Positions 1 through 7,520 of a stretch of DNA of 64,000 nt are shown one piece after another. The stretch spans positions 434,001 through 498,000 of the forward strand of contig CAVYMQ010000003.1 of assembly GCA_963769665.1 (NCBI GenBank). The letters run 5' to 3'. The notes below the pieces were generated by a model, which made no database searches, was not told the DNA's origin, and was given only the letters and a program-made list of their open reading frames with translations. The DNA is from JACCTU01 sp963769665 (lineage in GTDB: Bacteria > Actinomycetota > Thermoleophilia > Gaiellales > Gaiellaceae). The stretch's first letter is position 1; each line of letters starts with the position of its first letter. Position numbers and translations under genes: made by a program.

Positions 1-496
1 CTCGTCGCGCGCGTACGCGAGCGCGCGACGCCCGAACTCCGTGCCGAGCCCGCTCCAGCCGCGCTCGGTCGCCAGGTGCAGGAAGAGGCCGATCGACGTG
101 CCCACGTCGAGCAGCGAACCCGCGCCGCGGTACGGCTCGAGCTCGTCGAGGATCTCGGCGAACTTCGCGCGGTCGAGCTCGAGCTGACGCTGGCGACGTG
201 AGCACGTCGACCCAGAGGTCGTTGCGACCCTCCCTCGCGGTACTCGTCGAGCACGACGTCGTCGATCGACCTGCGGGTTCGAGAAGACGAGCGAGCACTC
301 GTCGCAGCGAACGATCGGGTAGCCGCGCTTGACGAACAGCGTCGTGTGCGCCTCGCCGCCGCAGGTCGGACACGGGACGTGCCGCGCGAACCGCTCGGCG
401 ACGCGCCCGGTCGCGGGGTCGAGCAGTCGCGTCGAGCTCGCGCTCCTTTGCGGCGAAGTAGCGGTCGCGCCCGTCTCCGGTCGAGGCTCCGGTCAC
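1..496 (-). CDS. SAM-dependent methyltransferase with N-terminal zinc finger (partial, frameshifted)
   Basis: The gene begins at a GTG (494-496) overlapping the TGA of the upstream gene and runs off the left window edge. The N-terminal part has paired cysteines, CPTCGG and about 20 residues later RCDEC, a zinc-ribbon often found in front of sugar methyltransferases. After a frame break near 190-280 the reading frame continues with FAEILDELEPYRGAGSLLDV and GTSIGLFLHLATERGWSG, a recognisable SAM-binding motif I (LDVGTSIG). It is probably a class I methyltransferase acting on a nucleotide sugar or glycan in the cytoplasm. It is last in the visible neuB-neuC-neuA-FkbM chain. The C-terminal half lies outside the window. 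The frame breaks look like sequence errors because the motifs on both sides are intact. Confidence 0.7.
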   Translation of the reverse strand, partial: MTGASTGDGRDRYFAAKERELDATARPRDRARRRAVRAARPVSDLRRRGAHDAVRQARLPDRSLRRVLARLLEPAGRSTTSCSTSTAREGRNDLWVDVLTSPASARARPREVRRDPRRARAVPRRGFAARRGHVDRPLPAPGDRARLERARHGVRASRARVRARR

Positions 497-1304
497 GCTT
501 TCCGCATGGCGCGCCACGTGTGCCGATGTGCCGAGTGAATGTGCTCGTCGCGCGACGGGACGCGAACAGCCAGCTCGCCGGTGTTCTCGTACGACGTCGT
601 CGCTCAGTAGCCGATCTCGCCGAGCGCTCGAAGACGGCGGGCCGGCGCCAGGTGCGGGTCGTACTCGAAGAAGCAGCGCCGACCGGAGTCGCGCGAGCAG
701 CTCGAGCTCAGCGAGCAGGATCGGCACGTCGCGGCCGCATCGGTGACGAGCTTCCGAGCGCCGGCTTCGCGAACGCGGGTGCTCGTCGAGGATCTCGCCG
801 AGCGTGCGCGCCGGAGCTCCTCGTCACCGCCGACCGAGCCTGCGCGGTGCCGCAGGCGCGCGTCGATCGACCGCATGCTCGGACGCGTCGACGAAGGCGT
901 GCTCGAGCTCGAGCGGACGAGTCGACCCGGTCGCGTTGCGCTCGAGCAGCGCGAAGAAGCGGTGTCACCCTCGACGCAGAGCGACCGGCGACGCCGACTC
1001 CGCCGCGCGATCAGCCGCGCGGTGTCGCCGACGTTGGCTGCCGATGTCCGACGACCGGGCCCGCCGAGCTCCGCCGCGATCTGCGCCGACGTGCCGGCCG
1101 TACGCGGGTGGTTCGTGCGATAGAAGGGCAGCTCGTCCGAGAGCGGCGCTCGAGCTCCGACCTCCGCCGAGCGTAGTCGTACGAGCGGATCGCCGAGCCG
1201 ACCAGGAGCGTCGCGACGGGGATCGCAAGGTCGAGGGGCGCGCCCGGCAGCGTCGCGGGTCGAGCCGGAGGATGCCGCGCCAGACCGCGCTCCGCCGCCT
1301 TCAT
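493..1304 (-). CDS. FkbM family methyltransferase (several frameshifts)
   Basis: The ATG at 1302-1304 overlaps the neuA stop (ATGA). Read across at least five frame breaks, the protein contains DLAIPVATLLVGSAIRSYDY, then DELPFYRTNHPRTAGTSAQ, a split SAM motif reconstructing to VVDIGANVGDTARLIA, then CVEGD followed by FFALLERN, and near the end LLFEYDPHLA and LRALGEIGY. This series (DxGANxGD, V/CVEGD, FFxLLxxN, late FEYDP) is the signature of the FkbM family, which O-methylates sugars and related hydroxyls. The C-terminus ends with HIHSAHRHTWRAMRKA and a TGA at 493-495. Its place behind the nonulosonate cassette suggests methylation of that sugar or of a neighbouring residue; this is inferred. 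The family call is good, the exact sequence is not recoverable from this copy. Confidence 0.68.
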
Positions 1305-1943
1305 GCGAGCAGCAGGCTCCGCGAGCTCGAGGTCGGCCGTGTCGTCGACGTCGAGCGAGTCGCGCGCGTCCATCACGAACGGGCGAACGTCGCCGCCGTA
1401 GAGGTCGTCGCCGATCCGGTCTGCCCGGCGCGCGAGCACGGCAGGGCCGTTTCGCGCATAGACGAGCTCCTTCTCCTGGCGCGTGCGCGCATGACCGCGA
1501 GCGACGACGCGCCCGTCGACGACGTCCATCAGCGACTCGGGCCGGAAGCGATGCGGGACCTCGACGACGCTGACGACGGCGTCGGCGCCGCTCTCGAGCA
1601 GGAGCCGCACGCACGCGTCGACGTGCTCGGCGCGGCGAAGCGGCGACGTCGGCTGCAGGAGCACGACGACGTCGGGACCGAGCTCCGAGACCGCGTGACG
1701 GACGACGTCGAGCATCGGCGTGTCGTCCGCCGCGAGCTCCGCCGGCCGGCGCAGGACCTCGACCCCCGCGGCCGCCGCGATCTCGTCGTCGTCGGTGGAG
1801 ACGACGACGCGCGTGAGCTCGGCTGCACCGAGCGCCGCCTCGACCGTCCACGCGAGCAACGGCTTGCCGCCGACCTGCACGAGGTTCTTACGTCGGATCC
1901 CCTTCGAGCCGCCGCGCGCCGGGATCAGGCCCACGATGTCCAT
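1301..1943 (-). CDS. neuA: CMP-nonulosonate cytidylyltransferase (NeuA-like)
   Basis: Activates a nonulosonic acid with CTP to give the CMP-sugar donor. The start ATG (1941-1943) overlaps the neuC stop (TGATG). The N-terminus MDIVGLIPARGGSKGI carries the nucleotide-binding P-loop-like motif of CMP-sialate synthetases, followed by NLVQVGGKPLLAW, VVVSTDDDEIA, VVLLQPTSPLR and a late SLDVDDTADLELAE, all characteristic of NeuA/KdsB-type cytidylyltransferases. About 210 residues, typical for the short single-domain form. One base error near 1315 breaks the last few codons; the corrected end is LLLA and a TGA at 1301-1303, overlapping the next ATG. Whether the substrate is N-acetylneuraminate, legionaminate or another nonulosonate cannot be decided from the sequence. 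Confidence 0.86.
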
Positions 1944-3093
1944 CAGTAGGTCATGCGCTTGCGGATCGAGAGCTCGCGGTTCGCGAGGATCTCCGCGATC
2001 TGCTTGCCCGCCGTGCCGTCGCCGTAGATCGGCTCCGACTCGTAGCGACCGTGCTCCACCTGGCTGCGGATCGCTCCGGCGATCTCGCCGCGGTCGTAGC
2101 CGACGTCGGCGACGTTCGAGCCGCGGTCGCGGCCCTCCTGGCGCGGCCCGATGTTCACCGCGGGCGTTCCGATGAACGCACCCTCGCGGATCGCGCGACG
2201 ACGAGTTGCCGACGAGCGCGGCCGTCTTCGCCATCAGCTTGATGTAGTCGCTCGTCGGCAGGTTCTTGAAGAAGTGCACGTTCGAGTCGTCGTTGTGCTC
2301 GCGCCACTGCCGCATCCCCGCGGCGATGTGCTCGGAGCCCGCGTCGGCGTTCGGCCACAGCGCGATCGCGGGCATGCCGACGTCTTGCAGCGCCGCAAGC
2401 GTCTCGTTGATCTGGGCCTTGCCGTCGCCGTACTCGGTCGTGACCGGGTGCTGCGAGAGGATCAGGAACGGCTCGTCGAGGCTGAACCGACCGCCGACGC
2501 CCGTGTCGAAGAGTTCGCTCAGCCCGTCCCCGTCCTGTTGCAGGACCTCGGCGACGAGGTCCATGCGCGGACAGCCGACGAGGTGCACCGATCTCCGGGT
2601 CTTCTCCGAGCTTGACGATCCGATCCGCAGCGCCCTGCGACGCGGGAAAGTGGACGTGCGCGAACTTCGTCACCGCGTGGCGAATCGACTCGTCGATGTT
2701 CCCGGAGACCTCGCCGCCCATCGTGTGCGCGAGCGGGATGTTCATGTACGTCGCCGCGAGCGCCGTGGCCATCGTCTCGAAGCGGTCGCCGACGGTGATC
2801 ACGACGTCCGGCTTCAGCCGCTCGAAGGCCGTGGGGAGCTCGAGCAGGCCGAGCCCCGTCGACTTCGCCATCGTGGACGGCGTCTCGCCCTCGATCAGCA
2901 TGAACACGCGCTCGTTCGCCTCGAAGCCGTCCTGCTCGATCAGGTTCTCGACGCTGCCGTAACGGTCGAGCAGTGCCGATGCGCCGACGACGAGTTGCAG
3001 GTCGAGCTCGGGGTGGTCGGCGATCGCGCGCATCGCGCTCTTGATGCTCGAGTAGTTCGCGCGCGAGCCGACGACGACGCAGACCTTTCTCAC
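1943..3093 (-). CDS. neuC: UDP-GlcNAc 2-epimerase, hydrolysing (NeuC-like), two frameshifts
   Basis: Makes the ManNAc-type precursor of nonulosonic acids. The GTG start (3091-3093) overlaps the neuB stop (GTGA). The N-terminus VCVVVGSRANYSSIKSAM, then DVVITVGDRFETMATALAAT and IPLAHTMGGEVSGNIDESIR, matches the GT-B fold of hydrolysing epimerases (GDR and GGE motifs). The frame is lost at about 2589, where removing one extra base restores PEI-VHLVGCPRMDLVAEVLQ, and again at about 2195, where removing one base joins LVGNSSS to REGAFIGTPAVNIGPRQEGR. The C-terminus ends RELSIRKRMTY with TGA at 1943-1945. Both faults are +1 insertions within intact family motifs, so a sequencing artefact is more likely than a pseudogene. 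A LegG-type enzyme using a diamino sugar is an alternative. Confidence 0.85.
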
Positions 3094-4076
3094 GCGAGCA
3101 GGTCCTCGGTGAGCACGGTGTCCGGCGGAATGCTCTTCCGCGCCTTTCTCCCGATTATCTCCGGCAGCAGCCGCGCAGGGATGCCCGTGCCCGGCTTCTT
3201 GGCTGCCAACATCTCGCGGGAAATTTCGGTGCCGGCCGGAATTTCCTGCGTGCTCACGACCGACTTCTCGAACACCTGCTTCATCTCGCCGAACGGCTCG
3301 AGGTCGTCCTTGTCCACCGGGTTCGCGAGCATCGTCTCGAGCTCGCGGATGCCGTCGACGAGGTCCTCGAACTCGAGCGGCTCGGTCGCGAAGCGCGCGT
3401 CCGCGCCGTACAGATCGCGGGACAGCGTGAAGTGCTTCTCGACGACCGTCGCGCCGAGCGTCACCGCGGCGAACGCCGCGTAGTTCCCGAGCGTGTGGTC
3501 GGAGAAGCCGACCGGCTTGCCGTAGCGCTCACGCAGCTGTGCGAGCACGTTCAGGCCGACGCGGTCCGACGGCGTCGGGTACTGCGACGTGCACTGCAGC
3601 ACCGTCACCTGGTCACCGGCCGCAGCGACCGCGGCGTCGAGCTCCGCCCACGACGACATCCCCGACGTCAGGAGCACGGGCTTGCCGGTTGCGGCGGCCG
3701 TGCGGACCAGCTCGAGGTTCGTGACCTCGCCGGAGCCGATCTTGTAGCGCGACACGCCGATACGCTCGAGACGCTCAACCGCCTTCGTCGAGAACGCGGA
3801 ACAGAGGAACTCGACGCCGGCGGCCTCGCACGCCGCCTTCAAGGTCCCCCACTGGTCGTCGGTGAACGCCGTGCGCTCGAAGTACTCCCAGCGCGTCTCG
3901 TGCTTGAAGTACGGCGGCGACGGTGCATCGCGCGTGGTTTCCGCCTCGGCGTCGTGCAGCTGGAACTTGACGGCGTCGACCCCGCACTCCGCTGCGGCCT
4001 CTGCCATGCGGATCGCGTGGCCGAGGCTCCCGTCGTGGGTCATCCCGACTTCGGCGATGACGTTGACCGCGCTCAC
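3090..4076 (-). CDS. neuB: N-acetylneuraminate synthase family protein (NeuB-like)
   Basis: Condenses phosphoenolpyruvate with a ManNAc-like sugar to form a nine-carbon nonulosonic acid. Intact, 328 residues, the usual length. The N-terminal TIM barrel is clear: VIAEVGMTHDGSLGHAIRMA, VDAVKFQLHDAEAE, SRYKIGSGEVTNLELVR, LLTSGMSSWAELDAA, VLQCTSQYPTPSDRVGL, VGFSDHTLG and ATVVEKHFTL. The last 60 residues, from KSVVSTQEIPAGTEI, form the antifreeze-like SAF domain typical of NeuB, PseI and LegI. The GTG start at 4074-4076 lies 7 nt after a TAGCAT box, so the mRNA is probably leaderless and this gene heads the minus-strand operon. The residues seen do not separate the sialic, legionaminic and pseudaminic branches. 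Confidence 0.93.
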   Translation of the reverse strand: MSAVNVIAEVGMTHDGSLGHAIRMAEAAAECGVDAVKFQLHDAEAETTRDAPSPPYFKHETRWEYFERTAFTDDQWGTLKAACEAAGVEFLCSAFSTKAVERLERIGVSRYKIGSGEVTNLELVRTAAATGKPVLLTSGMSSWAELDAAVAAAGDQVTVLQCTSQYPTPSDRVGLNVLAQLRERYGKPVGFSDHTLGNYAAFAAVTLGATVVEKHFTLSRDLYGADARFATEPLEFEDLVDGIRELETMLANPVDKDDLEPFGEMKQVFEKSVVSTQEIPAGTEISREMLAAKKPGTGIPARLLPEIIGRKARKSIPPDTVLTEDLLA

Positions 4077-4083
4077 CGGGGCG

Positions 4084-4093
4084 ATGCTAGCTT
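4084..4093. promoter_or_regulatory. Overlapping divergent -10 boxes (neuB / methyltransferase)
   Basis: The ten bases ATGCTAGCTT hold TAGCAT on the minus strand (4084-4089), 7 nt before the neuB GTG, and TAGCTT on the plus strand (4088-4093), 6 nt before the GTG at 4100. No Shine-Dalgarno sequence fits in either direction, so both transcripts are predicted to be leaderless. No clear -35 hexamer is seen. Confidence 0.6.
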
Positions 4094-4099
4094 CGCCCC

Positions 4100-5014
4100 G
4101 TGAAGGACTATGTGAGGGACTACTTCGACCGGCACGCCCACGAATGGGTCGAAGCCGCCTACGACGCCGACGTGCGGTTCCCCGTCGGCTCCGAGCGCGT
4201 GCGCCTGGCGATCGAGGGCGTCGCGCCCGCCATGCAGGAGGGCTCGCGCCTCGTCGACCTCGGCTCGGGCGGCGGGCAGCTCTGCATCCACGCCGCGAAC
4301 CTCGGCTGGAGCGCCGTCGGGGTCGACAACGCGCCGGGGATGATCGAGGAGTCGAAGGCCAACGCGGGCGACCTTGCGATCGAGTGGCATGCCGCCGCGT
4401 ACGACGAGTCGGGTCTTTCCGCGGGCGAGTTCGACGCGGTCACGGCGATGGGCCTGATCGAGTACCTGCCCGACGACGACGGCCTCTTCGCCGAGGCGGC
4501 GCGGCTCCTGCGACCCGGAGGCCGCTTCGCCGTCTCCTGCCGGAACCGCCTCTACAACCTGCTGAGCGCGAACGACTACACGGCGGAGGAGCTCGACGAG
4601 GAGGCGCCGCGCCTGCTGGAGGAGCTGCGCGACCACCTCGCGCGAACGGAGCCCGCCGAGCTGCACGCGCTCGCGGAGTCGCTCGCCGCGTCGGCCGACG
4701 ACCTCGAGCGCGCCGTCGCCGCCGACCGCGACGTTCCGCCGAAGGAGCTGCACGACCACCGCCGCGCGTTCCAGCGGGGCAGGCGGCAGCACACGCCTCG
4801 CGACCTCGCGCCGGCCGCGGAGCGGCACGGCTTCCGCGAGGCTGAGCTCCTCGCGCTGCATCCGCATCCGCTCCCGCCTGCGCTCGAGGCCCTGGCGCCG
4901 CGGACGTACAACCGCCTCGCCGACGCGTGGCAGCGCGCGCTCGAACGCTCACCTGCCGGGCTCGCCTTCTCGACGGCGTTCGTCGCCGTCTTCGAACGAA
5001 GCCTGACGTGCTGA
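4100..5014 (+). CDS. Class I SAM-dependent methyltransferase
   Basis: Intact protein of 304 residues. SAM motif I is RLVDLGSGGGQLCIHAANLG (about residues 50-69), followed by the acidic motif II in AVGVDNAPGMIEESK, motif post-II in FDAVTAMGLIEYLP and motif III in LLRPGGRFAVSCRNRLYNLL. This is the Methyltransf_11/25 type, usually acting on small molecules or sugars. The C-terminal 130 residues are a helical region rich in Glu, Arg and His that I do not recognise. The GTG at 4100 is chosen because it directly follows the plus-strand TAGCTT box. The stop overlaps the start of the deacetylase downstream by 7 bases, so the two are co-transcribed and probably act on the same glycan. The substrate is unknown. 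Confidence 0.85.
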   Translation: MKDYVRDYFDRHAHEWVEAAYDADVRFPVGSERVRLAIEGVAPAMQEGSRLVDLGSGGGQLCIHAANLGWSAVGVDNAPGMIEESKANAGDLAIEWHAAAYDESGLSAGEFDAVTAMGLIEYLPDDDGLFAEAARLLRPGGRFAVSCRNRLYNLLSANDYTAEELDEEAPRLLEELRDHLARTEPAELHALAESLAASADDLERAVAADRDVPPKELHDHRRAFQRGRRQHTPRDLAPAAERHGFREAELLALHPHPLPPALEALAPRTYNRLADAWQRALERSPAGLAFSTAFVAVFERSLTC

Positions 5015-5883
5015 CGATCGTGATGTACCACTACGTGCGCGACGACGCGCGCGTGCACGCTCGCACCATCGCCGAGCTCGACGCCGAGCTCGACCACGTC
5101 GCCGAGCGCTATACGCCCGTTCGGCTCGAGGACGTCGTGGCGACCGAGTGGCCCGACGACGCGTGCCTGCTCACGTTCGACGACGGCCTCGTCGAGCACC
5201 TCGACGTCGTCGCGCCGGCGCTCGAGCAGCGCGGGCTGACCGGCGTCTTCTGTCCGCCCGGGCGCGCGGTCGTCGAGCGCCGGCCGCTCGACGTGCAGCG
5301 CACGCAGTTCCTGCTCGCCGCCGCGGCGGACCACGAGGCGGTCGGGCGCCGGATCCTCGCCGCCGTCGACGACCCCGAACGAGTTTGGGCGGAGAACACC
5401 CCGCCGCACCGCTACGACCCGCCGGCGACCGTGTTCGTGAAGCGCGCACTCCAGGAGGGACTCCCGGACGGCCTGCGTGAGGAGCTGCTCGCCGAGCTCT
5501 TCCGCGAGCACGTCACGGACGACGACGAGGCCTTCGCGGACTCGCTCTACCTGACGGTCGACGGCTGCCGCGAGCTCGTTCGCCGCGGGCACGAGGTGGT
5601 CGGGCACGGATGGGAGCACCGCCGCCTCGGTCTGCTCGACGAGCAAGCCCAGCGCGACGAGCTCGAGCGCACGCGCGCTTTCGTCGAGGACGTCGGCGGA
5701 ACGTGGGCGCTCTGCTACCCGTACGGGAGTCGCAACGACACCACGCTGCAACTGCTGCGCGAGCTGGGCTGCGTTGCCGCGCTCACGACCGAGCCGCGAC
5801 GTGCGACGGAGGCGGACGCGCTGCTCGAGCTGCCGCGCATCGACACGAACGACCTACAGCTCGAGGTAGTCGAGCTCGCGTGA
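5008..5883 (+). CDS. Polysaccharide deacetylase family protein (NodB fold)
   Basis: Intact protein of about 291 residues. The start is the GTG at 5008-5010, giving VLTIVMYHYVRDD; it overlaps the end of the methyltransferase. The NodB motifs are present: LLTFDDGLVEH (motif 1, metal-binding Asp pair) and VVGHGWEHRRLG (motif 2, HxxxH), with TWALCYPYGSRND as the arginine/tyrosine motif 3. A long insertion between motifs 1 and 2, roughly residues 75-185, includes QRTQFLLAAAADH and VFVKRALQEG and is larger than in peptidoglycan deacetylases. It resembles deacetylases of exopolysaccharide loci. It is expected to remove N- or O-acetyl groups. No signal peptide is seen, so it may act on cytoplasmic lipid-linked intermediates. 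The stop overlaps the convergent gene by 30 bases. Confidence 0.85.
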   Translation: MLTIVMYHYVRDDARVHARTIAELDAELDHVAERYTPVRLEDVVATEWPDDACLLTFDDGLVEHLDVVAPALEQRGLTGVFCPPGRAVVERRPLDVQRTQFLLAAAADHEAVGRRILAAVDDPERVWAENTPPHRYDPPATVFVKRALQEGLPDGLREELLAELFREHVTDDDEAFADSLYLTVDGCRELVRRGHEVVGHGWEHRRLGLLDEQAQRDELERTRAFVEDVGGTWALCYPYGSRNDTTLQLLRELGCVAALTTEPRRATEADALLELPRIDTNDLQLEVVELA

Positions 5884-7481
5884 GCGCACGGCCCACTGCC
5901 CGACGCGGTCCAGGTCGGCGGCCAGCTCCTCGGGCGTGCGCGCGCTGACGACGATCGTCGCCTCGAACGGATGGTCGATGCGGTCGAGCGGCATGTAGGC
6001 AGTCTTGAACGAGTGGAAGCGCGTCTGCCGCAGCCGGAACAACGCGTGCGCGTGGCGACGGGCGAGTTCGACCGCGTCGTCGCCGGGCGGCGGAACGTCC
6101 TGGATCCGCGCGAGCCGGCGCAGGTATTCGTCGGCGGTGTCGGAGTCGACGGTAAAGCCGCGGCCCGAGTAGAAACCGGTGCCGGCGGTCAGCACGGGCA
6201 CGCCGAAGCACGGCAGCTCGAAGCCCACCGAGCCGCGGATCGTCACGCCCCAGTCCGTCGCGTCGAAGAGCGACCACGTGCTGACGTCGCTCGTCGGCTC
6301 GAGCACGCGGACGTGCGGCGGTAGCGAGCCGACGTGCTTACGAATTGCGACCAGCTCGTCGAGCTCGTCGGTGACGCCGTCGCGCTTGCGCTTCCACACG
6401 TTCGCCGGGTGCAGCTTGATCACCCAGTTGACGGCGTCGTTCGCCGCGGCAGCGCGCACGGTCTCGACGAACCACTCCTCCTGATCGCCGAAGAGGTCGC
6501 GGCCGTAGAACATGTTCGCGTCCCAGAGCACGTGCGAGAAGACAACGGCAGTCTTGCGGCTCGGGTCGAGCCCGAGCTCCGCGACGACCTCGCCCCGCGT
6601 GCGCGGCCGCGTCCAGCTCTGGTTGAGGCGAGCGTGGTACGTGCTCCCGTCGTAGCGCTTCGAGAAGTCCGCCTCGAGCTCGCGCTCTTGCCGCTCGCCC
6701 CAGGGCAGCGCACGCACGCGCGCCCACGACTCGTCGGCGAGCGAGCGCGGGTGGATCGCCTTCGTCTCAGCGGTGAAGCGCTTGAGCACGAGCGTGTCGT
6801 CCTCGAACCCGCCGACGAACTGGACGACGTTCAACCCGCGGCCGAGCGCGAGGTCGCTGAGCGGGCCCTGGTCCGCGTAGTTCCGCTCGTTGAAGAGGAC
6901 GAGCTCGGGCTGCACGTCGTCGAGCAGCCGCTCGAACGCGAGCGTGGACCTCACCGCCGACGGTAGCAGGCGGCCGAGCAGCTCGCGCGCCTCGGCGTCC
7001 GCGAGGTCGACGCCGCCTTCGTGCAGGTAGCGAGACACCGTCGACAGGGCCTGCCGCCCGACGTCGACGCCGCGGAACGTGAGTCGCCGCAGGTCGTCGG
7101 GCTCGCGCACCCCTTCGAGCAGAACCTCACCCTCGCGCCGCGCCTCGTCCTCGAGCTCGGGAGTCAGGTAGTCCTCGAGCCGCACGAACCGCCGCACGCC
7201 GAACAGCTCGAGGTAGCGGATCGGCATCCGTCCGTCCGCCGGAACGGCCGCCACCGGCTCGAGCCCGTGCAGCTGGAACGACTTCGCCAACATGCCCTCG
7301 AGCTTCAGCTGGAAGGGCGAGTACGAGAGGCTGGCGAGCAGGGCGGTGCCCGTCGTCTCGATCGGGACGCTGTCGAGCAGCTCGCCGTACCGGCGGCGAA
7401 AGTCGCGGTAGTCGAGCTCGGTGATCGCCCGGGATCGGAACAGCGCGGCCGTAGCGCCGGATCGTCTCGGCAGAGCGACAT
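5854..7481 (-). CDS. Capsule polysaccharide synthesis-like transferase, KpsC/KpsS-related
   Basis: About 540 residues, soluble, with no membrane segment. The C-terminal half has VNWVIKLHPANVWKRKRDG, then HVRVLEPTSDVSTWSLFDA and TIRGSVGFELPCFGVPVLTA, TGFYSGRGFTVDSD. A conserved HP followed by a Ser-x-x-x-x-Glu loop is the pattern of the capsule synthesis family that includes KpsC, KpsS and polysialyltransferase-like GT-B enzymes. The N-terminal half includes FERLLDDVQPELVLFNER. Being close to the neuBCA cassette, it is a candidate nonulosonate or Kdo-type transferase; this is inference. The first 15-20 codons before 7445 are disturbed by at least one indel, so the ATG at 7479-7481 is provisional; a weak TACAAC box lies 8 nt upstream of it. 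Everything from 7440 down to the stop at 5854 is in one frame. Confidence 0.6.
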
Positions 7482-7505
7482 GGGTGTGTGTTGTACCGAC
7501 CGAAG

Positions 7506-7511
7506 TAGCAT
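7506..7511 (+). promoter_or_regulatory. -10 box TAGCAT, leaderless start at 7521
   Basis: TAGCAT lies 9 nt before the GTG of the membrane protein at 7521. There is no purine-rich ribosome-binding site between them. On the other strand a weaker TACAAC (7490-7495) precedes the divergent capsule-like gene. Confidence 0.55.
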
Positions 7512-7520
7512 CCGCGCGCC

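Noticed and set aside
604..1949. Long Arg/Ala/Ser-rich reading frames on both strands opposite the neuA and FkbM genes
   Set aside because: They are low-complexity shadows caused by high GC content; they carry no motifs, whereas the minus-strand frames hold NeuA and FkbM signatures.
7491..7496. TTGTAC as a -35 box for the gene at 7521
   Set aside because: It is only 9 bases from the TAGCAT box, far too close; it is rather part of the region serving the opposite strand.
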